Shown: piece after piece, positions 59,691 through 64,000 of the stretch | Layout: every line of letters begins with the position of its first letter | Position numbering within the stretch: position 1 is the stretch's first letter | NCBI RefSeq assembly: GCF_007858185.1 | Contig: NZ_VFES01000010.1 | Coordinates: forward strand, 124,001 to 188,000 | Direction of reading: 5' to 3' | DNA: 64,000 bases | Origin: Pseudomonas grimontii | GTDB taxonomy: Bacteria > Pseudomonadota > Gammaproteobacteria > Pseudomonadales > Pseudomonadaceae | Notes under the pieces: generated by a model | The model's input: the letters and a program-made list of their open reading frames with translations, nothing else | Told to the model about the DNA's origin: nothing | Databases searched by the model: none | Made by a program: the position numbers and the translations under genes

Positions 59691-60959
59691 GTGAATCTAT
59701 TCAATATGCGTCGCCCCGTGCCCAGCCTGGATGACCTGGTTCTGGAGGCTTCACCCGATACGCTGTCCAGTGAGGCGCTGATGCCCACGGTAGCGAGACC
59801 AGCTCAGGTGTTCGTACGCGGCCAGGGTTCCTGGCTGTGGGACAGCGACGACCGTGCCTACCTGGATTTCAGCCAGGGCAACGCTGCCAACAGCCTCGGC
59901 CACAGCCCGCAGGTCTTGATCAAAGCCCTCGCCGACCAGACGCAGGCCCTGATCAATCCGGGCATGGGCCTGCATAACCGCGCTCAACTCAACCTTGTCG
60001 ACCGCCTGTGCCATCGTACCGGCAGCGACCAGGCCTACCTGCTCAACAGTGGCGCCGAGGCCTGCGAAGCGGCGATCAAGCTGGCGCGCAAGTGGGGCCA
60101 ACTGCATCGCGGCGGGGCCTACCGCATCATCAGCGCGAGCAATGGTTGCCATGGGCGCAGTTTCGCGGCACTGGCGGCGTCGGCGGGCGCACTGGAAAAC
60201 CGCTTTGAACCGCAATTGCCCGGCTTCAGCCATGTGCCCTTCAACGACCTGCCGGCCCTGCATGCAGCGGTCGATGCACAGACGGTCGCCATCATGCTGG
60301 AGCCGGTTCAGAGCGAGGCCGGTGTGATCCCCGCAACGGAGCATTACCTCAAGGGGGTTGAACGGCTGTGCCGCGAACTGGGGATCCTGCTGATCCTCGA
60401 CGAAGTACAAACCGGCCTCGGCCGTTGCGGCACCTTGCTTGCCGAACAGCAGTACGGCGTACGGGCCGACATCGTCACCCTCGGCAAAGGCCTGGGCGGC
60501 GGCGTGCCGTTGGCAGCCCTGCTGGCGCGCGGCAGCGCCTGTTGCTTCGAAGTGGGTGAGCTGGAAGGCACCCATCATGGCAACGCGCTGATGGCATCGG
60601 CCGGGCTGGCGGTGCTCGATACGGTGCTGGAGCACGGCTTCCTGGAACACGTACGTGAATCCGGTCTTTACCTGAGCGAAGGCCTTGCCCGGCTGGCCTA
60701 CCGCTACGACCTGGGCCCATTGCGCGGCCACGGTCTGATGTGGGGCCTGACGTTGTCGGATGATTCTGCAGATGCAGTGGTAAAAGCCGCCCTGCACGAA
60801 GGCCTGATCCTCAACGCCCCGCAACCTGACTGCCTGCGCTTCACTCCGGCGCTTACGGTGAGCAAAAGCAACATCGACGAAATGCTCCTGCGCCTGGCCC
60901 GCGCCTTCTCCCGCGTGCGCACTGCACAGTTGCAATGCCGCAAGGGCATCGCCGTTTAA
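59691..60959 (+). CDS. Class III aminotransferase (acetylornithine/aspartate aminotransferase family)
   Basis: A 422-aa PLP enzyme. PLP lysine Lys266 is in TLGKGLGGGVPL; LNSGAEACEAAIKLARKW, SASNGCHGRSFAALAAS and LILDEVQTGLGRCG are family signatures. It resembles ArgD/AstC-type omega-aminotransferases and corresponds in context to P. aeruginosa PA0530. The GTG at 59691 has GGGGGC upstream, part of a REP-like remnant CATCGGGGGCAAGC; ATG 59706 is the alternative start. Its amino donor is not determinable. A strong terminator follows. Confidence 0.87.
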   Translation: MNLFNMRRPVPSLDDLVLEASPDTLSSEALMPTVARPAQVFVRGQGSWLWDSDDRAYLDFSQGNAANSLGHSPQVLIKALADQTQALINPGMGLHNRAQLNLVDRLCHRTGSDQAYLLNSGAEACEAAIKLARKWGQLHRGGAYRIISASNGCHGRSFAALAASAGALENRFEPQLPGFSHVPFNDLPALHAAVDAQTVAIMLEPVQSEAGVIPATEHYLKGVERLCRELGILLILDEVQTGLGRCGTLLAEQQYGVRADIVTLGKGLGGGVPLAALLARGSACCFEVGELEGTHHGNALMASAGLAVLDTVLEHGFLEHVRESGLYLSEGLARLAYRYDLGPLRGHGLMWGLTLSDDSADAVVKAALHEGLILNAPQPDCLRFTPALTVSKSNIDEMLLRLARAFSRVRTAQLQCRKGIAV

Positions 60960-60992
60960 CCCACATTCCTGAACCGTCTCGCGGTATACGCG

Positions 60993-61032
60993 GCGCCTCC
61001 AGCCTGATTTTTTCGGCTGGGGGCGTTTTTTT
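60993..61032 (+). terminator. Rho-independent terminator after the aminotransferase gene
   Basis: CGCCTCCAGCC, loop TGATTTTTTC, GGCTGGGGGCG, then seven T residues. It lies 33 bases after the stop codon. Confidence 0.93.
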
Positions 61033-61140
61033 GTCTGATCATTAAAGGATGGCCCGGTGCCAGATCCCAATGAACCCTCACGAACGCCCAAGGTCGATTA
61101 GCTACACGGCTCACACGAGCCGATTTTCTGGAGCTGACCC

Positions 61141-61299
61141 ATGGACATCATTCGTATCATCATCGCCATTCTGCTGCCGCCACTGGGTGTGTTCCTGCAA
61201 GTGGGTTTCGCTGGCGCGTTCTGGCTGAATATTCTGCTGACCTTGTGCGGTTACTTCCCGGGCATCATTCACGCCGTGTACATCATCGCCAAACGCTGA
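61141..61299 (+). CDS. YqaE/Pmp3-family small membrane protein
   Basis: A 52-aa protein reading MDIIRIIIAILLPPLGVFLQ and onward to the end AVYIIAKR. It has the two-helix Pmp3/UPF0057 plan: the LLPPLGVFLQ motif in helix 1, a short turn VGFAGAFWLNILLT, and the GYFPGIIHAVYII signature in helix 2. Family members are induced by salt or osmotic stress and affect membrane potential in yeast and plants; the bacterial function is poorly known. A GGAG-containing stretch (CTGGAGCTGACCC) precedes the ATG. It ends 5 bases before the convergent pqqE stop. Confidence 0.88.
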   Translation: MDIIRIIIAILLPPLGVFLQVGFAGAFWLNILLTLCGYFPGIIHAVYIIAKR

Positions 61300-61304
61300 T
61301 GGCC

Positions 61305-62456
61305 TCAGCCTTTTGCGATGAGCCGTGAATTGCGCTCATTGCGAAAGGCCAGTTGCTCGATGGTCTGGGTGGCATGTTCGGCTTCTTCCCGCGCCTTGAG
61401 GATGATGCCGTGCTGCTCGGACTTGCTGCACACCGGGTCGGCATTGCTTGCATCCCCGGTGAGCATGAAGGCCTGGCAACGGCAGCCGCCGAAGTCCTTT
61501 TCTTTTTCATCGCATGAACGACACGGCTCGGGCATCCAGTCGTAGCCGCGAAAGCGGTTGAAGCCAAACGAGTCGTACCAGATGTGCTGCATGCTGTGGT
61601 CGCGCACATTGGGAAACTGCACCGGCATCTGTCGGGCGCCGTGACAGGGCAGGGCGGTGCCGTCTGGCGTCACGGTCAGAAAAATGCTGCCCCACCCGTT
61701 CATGCAGGCCTTCGGGCGCTCCTCGTAGTAATCCGGTGTCACGAAAATCAGCTTGCACGGGTGGCCTTCGGCTTCGAGCTTGGCGCGGTACTCGTTGGTG
61801 ATGCGTTCAGCGCGCACCAGTTGTTCCTGGGTCGGCAACAACCCCACGCGATTGAGTTGCGCCCAGCCATAGAACTGGCACGTGGCGAGCTCGACAAAGT
61901 CGGCCTCCAGCGCGATGCACAGTTCGATGATGCGGTCGATCTTGTCGATATTGTGCCGATGGGTGACGAAGTTCAGCACCATTGGGTAGCCGTGCGCCTT
62001 CACGGCACGGGCCATTTCCAGCTTTTGCGCGAAGGCTTTTTTCGAACCGGCCAGCAGGTTGTTCACCTGTTCGTCGCTGGCCTGGAAGCTGATCTGGATA
62101 TGGTCCAGGCCAGCTTTCTTGAAGTCGCTGATCTTCTGTTCGGTCAGGCCGATGCCCGAGGTAATCAGGTTGGTGTAGAACCCCAGCTTGCGCGCCTCGG
62201 CGATCAACTCGGCAAGGTCCTGGCGCACCAGCGGCTCACCGCCGGAAAACCCCAATTGCGCGGCGCCCATCTCACGGGCCTCGCGAAACACCTTGATCCA
62301 CTGCTCGGTGCTCAGCTCCTTGCCCTGCTCGGCAAAGTCCAGCGGGTTGGAGCAATACGGGCACTGCAACGGGCAGCGGTAGGTCAGCTCGGCGAGCAAC
62401 CACAGCGGCAGGCCGATGGCTGGTTTTTCAGGCAAGGGTGATCCAGTGCTCAGCAC
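61305..62456 (-). CDS. pqqE: PqqA peptide cyclase (radical SAM)
   Basis: A 383-aa radical SAM enzyme forming the Glu-Tyr carbon-carbon link in the PqqA peptide. The SAM cluster motif is CPLQCPYCS, near residue 28; auxiliary cluster cysteines lie in the SPASM region (ACMNGWGSIFLTVTPDGTALPCHGARQMP and EPCRSCDEKEKDFGGCRCQAF). Start GTG 62456 is chosen since GGAGG lies 6-7 bases upstream inside pqqD; the overlap with pqqD is 29 bases. PqqE works with the PqqD chaperone. It is the last gene of the pqq set in this window. Confidence 0.95.
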   Translation of the reverse strand: MLSTGSPLPEKPAIGLPLWLLAELTYRCPLQCPYCSNPLDFAEQGKELSTEQWIKVFREAREMGAAQLGFSGGEPLVRQDLAELIAEARKLGFYTNLITSGIGLTEQKISDFKKAGLDHIQISFQASDEQVNNLLAGSKKAFAQKLEMARAVKAHGYPMVLNFVTHRHNIDKIDRIIELCIALEADFVELATCQFYGWAQLNRVGLLPTQEQLVRAERITNEYRAKLEAEGHPCKLIFVTPDYYEERPKACMNGWGSIFLTVTPDGTALPCHGARQMPVQFPNVRDHSMQHIWYDSFGFNRFRGYDWMPEPCRSCDEKEKDFGGCRCQAFMLTGDASNADPVCSKSEQHGIILKAREEAEHATQTIEQLAFRNERNSRLIAKG

Positions 62457-62703
62457 GGGCGACCTCCATGAATTGCTCGATGTCGTCACCCAACTCAGGC
62501 ACGCCGGGGAACTGTGCTTCGAGCGCGGCAATGATCGCCGCCACGTCGCGCTCACCGTCAATCAAGCCACCAATCAGCGCGGCGCTGTCGTTGAGCTTGA
62601 TCATGCCTTCGGGGTAGAGCAACACATGGCCTTTTTGCGCGGGTTCGTACTGGTAGCGGTAGCCCTGGCGCCAGGTCGGTTTTCTGCTGCGATCGAAGCT
62701 CAT
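62428..62703 (-). CDS. pqqD: PqqA-binding chaperone
   Basis: A 91-aa RiPP-recognition (RRE) protein that holds the PqqA precursor for PqqE. It begins MSFDRSRKPTWRQGYRYQYE and has the typical HVLLYPEGMIKLNDSAALIGGLIDGERDVAAII core. It overlaps pqqC by 4 bases at its start and pqqE by 29 bases at its end, so translation is coupled through the three genes. Confidence 0.95.
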   Translation of the reverse strand: MSFDRSRKPTWRQGYRYQYEPAQKGHVLLYPEGMIKLNDSAALIGGLIDGERDVAAIIAALEAQFPGVPELGDDIEQFMEVARAEHWITLA

Positions 62704-63452
62704 AAGGTGATCCCTTTGTGCCAGACCCGCTGCTCGGTCACGCTGTGGTACGGCGGGCGTTTCAGTTCGTAGGCCATGCTCATGGCATCCAGCATGCTCC
62801 ACAGGATGTCGAGTTTGAACTGGAGAATTTCCAGCATGCGCTCCTGGCCTTCACGGGTGGTGTAGTGCTGCAAGGTGATTGCCAAGCCGTGCTCCACATC
62901 GCGCCGGGCCTGGCCCAGGCGGGTGCGGAAGTACTCGTAGCCAGTGGGGTCGATCCATGGGTAATGCTGCGGCCAGCTGTCGAGACGCGACTGGTGGATC
63001 TGCGGCGCGAACAGCTCGGTGAGCGAGCTGCTGGCGGCTTCCTGCCAACTGGCGCGGCGCGCAAAGTTGACGTAGGCGTCTACCGCAAAGCGCACGCCGG
63101 GCAGCACCAGTTCCTGGGAACGCAACTGGTCCGGGTCGAGGCCGACCGCTTGGCCCAAACGCAGCCAGGCTTCGATACCGCCGTCTTCACCCGGTGCGCC
63201 ATCGTGGTCGAGCAGGCGCTGGATCCACTCGCGACGGATCTCACGGTCCGGGCAGTTGGCCAGGATCGCGGCGTCTTTCAGCGGGATGTTCACCTGATAG
63301 TAGAACCGGTTGGCGACCCAACCCTGGATCTGCTCGCGGGTTGCGCGGCCTTCATACATCGCCACATGGTATGGGTGATGGATATGGTAGAAGGCGCCCT
63401 TGGCCCGCAAGGCTGCTTCGAATTCGGTTGTGGTCAACGGTGCGTCAGTCAT
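62700..63452 (-). CDS. pqqC: Pyrroloquinoline-quinone synthase
   Basis: A 250-aa cofactor-free oxidase performing the final ring closure and oxidation to PQQ. Typical segments are KGAFYHIHHPYHVAMYEGRATREQIQGWVANRFYYQVNIPLKD (with the active-site His and Arg/Tyr residues), HDGAPGEDGGIEAWLRLG, ARRASWQEAASSSLTELFAP and YPWIDPTGYEYFRTRL. It starts 11 bases after pqqB and overlaps pqqD by 4 bases. Confidence 0.96.
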   Translation of the reverse strand: MTDAPLTTTEFEAALRAKGAFYHIHHPYHVAMYEGRATREQIQGWVANRFYYQVNIPLKDAAILANCPDREIRREWIQRLLDHDGAPGEDGGIEAWLRLGQAVGLDPDQLRSQELVLPGVRFAVDAYVNFARRASWQEAASSSLTELFAPQIHQSRLDSWPQHYPWIDPTGYEYFRTRLGQARRDVEHGLAITLQHYTTREGQERMLEILQFKLDILWSMLDAMSMAYELKRPPYHSVTEQRVWHKGITL

Positions 63453-63463
63453 GTCGTCTGCTC

Positions 63464-64000
63464 CTACAATTCAATGCTCATGCCGTCGTAAGCGACTTCG
63501 ACATTGCGCCGCACCAGTTCCGCGCGCTCGGGGGAGTCTTCATCGAGGATCGGGTTGGTGTTGTTGATGTGGATAAGCACCTTGCGCTGCTTGGGCAACT
63601 GCTCCAGCACTTCGAGCATGCCGCCGGGGCCATTCTGCGCCAGGTGGCCCATCTCGCGGCCGGTACGGGTGCCGACGCCACGGCGCTGCATTTCGTCGTC
63701 GTCCCACATCGTGCCATCCACCAGCAGGCAGTCGCTGCCGGCCATGATCTGCAGCAATGGCGCGTCGACCTTGCCCAGGCCCGGGGCGTAGAACAGTTTG
63801 CCGCCAGTGCGCAGGTCTTCGACGATCAGGCCGATGTTGTCGCCTGGGTGCGGGTCGAAGCGGTGCGGCGAGTAGGGCGGGGCGGCACTGCGCAGTGGCA
63901 GTGGGGTGAAGCGCAGGTTGGGGCAGGCCGGGATGGTGAAGCTGGCATCCAGCTCGATACGGTTCCAGGCCAGGCCGCCGTTCCAGTGGGTGAGCATGGT
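63464..64000 (-). CDS. pqqB: PQQ biosynthesis protein PqqB, C-terminal part
   Basis: At least 178 residues are present; the 5' part lies beyond the window end, as family members are about 300 aa. The visible part is a metallo-beta-lactamase-like fold: DNIGLIVEDLRTGGKLFYAPGLGKVD, CLLVDGTMWDDDEM and LIHINNTNPILDEDSPER, with metal-binding His/Asp residues. PqqB has been proposed to hydroxylate a tyrosine-derived intermediate. The Met at 63997 is internal, not a start. Confidence 0.93.
   Translation of the reverse strand, partial: TMLTHWNGGLAWNRIELDASFTIPACPNLRFTPLPLRSAAPPYSPHRFDPHPGDNIGLIVEDLRTGGKLFYAPGLGKVDAPLLQIMAGSDCLLVDGTMWDDDEMQRRGVGTRTGREMGHLAQNGPGGMLEVLEQLPKQRKVLIHINNTNPILDEDSPERAELVRRNVEVAYDGMSIEL

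Noticed and set aside
63568..63576. Perfect DnaA-box match inside pqqB, and another at 56799-56807 in the third acyl-CoA dehydrogenase gene
   Set aside because: Both are isolated, in coding sequence and explained by codon choice; close to chance expectation.

Overview
The window is a GC-rich, gene-dense chromosomal segment of a Pseudomonas of the P. fluorescens group. The evidence is a complete betaine/sarcosine catabolic block, a bioBFHCD cluster beside comF, PA0506/0507/0508-type acyl-CoA dehydrogenases, an rsmY-type sRNA next to a LysR gene and a class III aminotransferase, a pqq cluster, and about a dozen GTGGGAGGGGGCTTGC-type REP doublets (REPINs). No tRNA, rRNA, CRISPR array, transposase or prophage structural gene was seen.

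Layout. (1) 1-3655, minus strand: the end of a type II secretion cluster (lytic transglycosylase fragment, GspG, three further pseudopilins) enclosing a secreted AA10 lytic polysaccharide monooxygenase. (2) 3656-4535: gene-free DNA with four degenerate ~170-bp repeats carrying five perfect DnaA-box sequences. (3) 4536-18480: glycine betaine to glycine plus one-carbon disposal. gbcA and gbcB are divergent; after threonine aldolase and a TraX-family gene comes the collinear set glyA-soxBDAG-purU-fdhA. Similar direct half-sites precede gbcB and glyA and could be the operator of a shared AraC-type activator. (4) 18487-20600: a lower-GC islet with a probable membrane-acting toxin/immunity pair, then a small orphan gene behind a highly structured, terminator-containing leader that resembles phage C4 antisense RNA. 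(5) 20605-27860: an anti-sigma-like protein lacking its sigma-binding half, a DUF2780 protein, an acyltransferase, a retropepsin-like protein, creBCD and a GST. (6) 27863-33480: a cell-surface-signalling iron locus (ECF sigma, FecR-type regulator, TonB receptor with STN domain, PepSY membrane protein) in the order known for the ferrioxamine Fox locus, with a Fur-like box ahead of the sigma gene. (7) 33531-45966: housekeeping and regulation, including a DnaQ-like exonuclease with a CNB-CBS-nucleotidyltransferase, a response regulator, malate synthase G, a GcvR-like protein, RarD, SrkA, PhoX, ModE and ComF. Two more perfect DnaA boxes lie at 40018-40138. (8) 46059-50642: biotin synthesis. (9) 50749-58341: three acyl-CoA dehydrogenases with a diguanylate cyclase among them; a perfect PsrA-type box precedes the first. 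(10) 58356-58555: an rsmY-like sRNA with a GacA upstream activating sequence. (11) 58582-64000: LysR, aminotransferase, a 52-aa YqaE/Pmp3 protein, and pqqEDCB on the minus strand, with pqqB cut by the window end.

The signals least explained by ordinary annotation are the DnaA-box repeat array, the C4-like leader at 20241-20476, and the toxin/immunity islet. Family assignments were made by reading the translations, without database searches.
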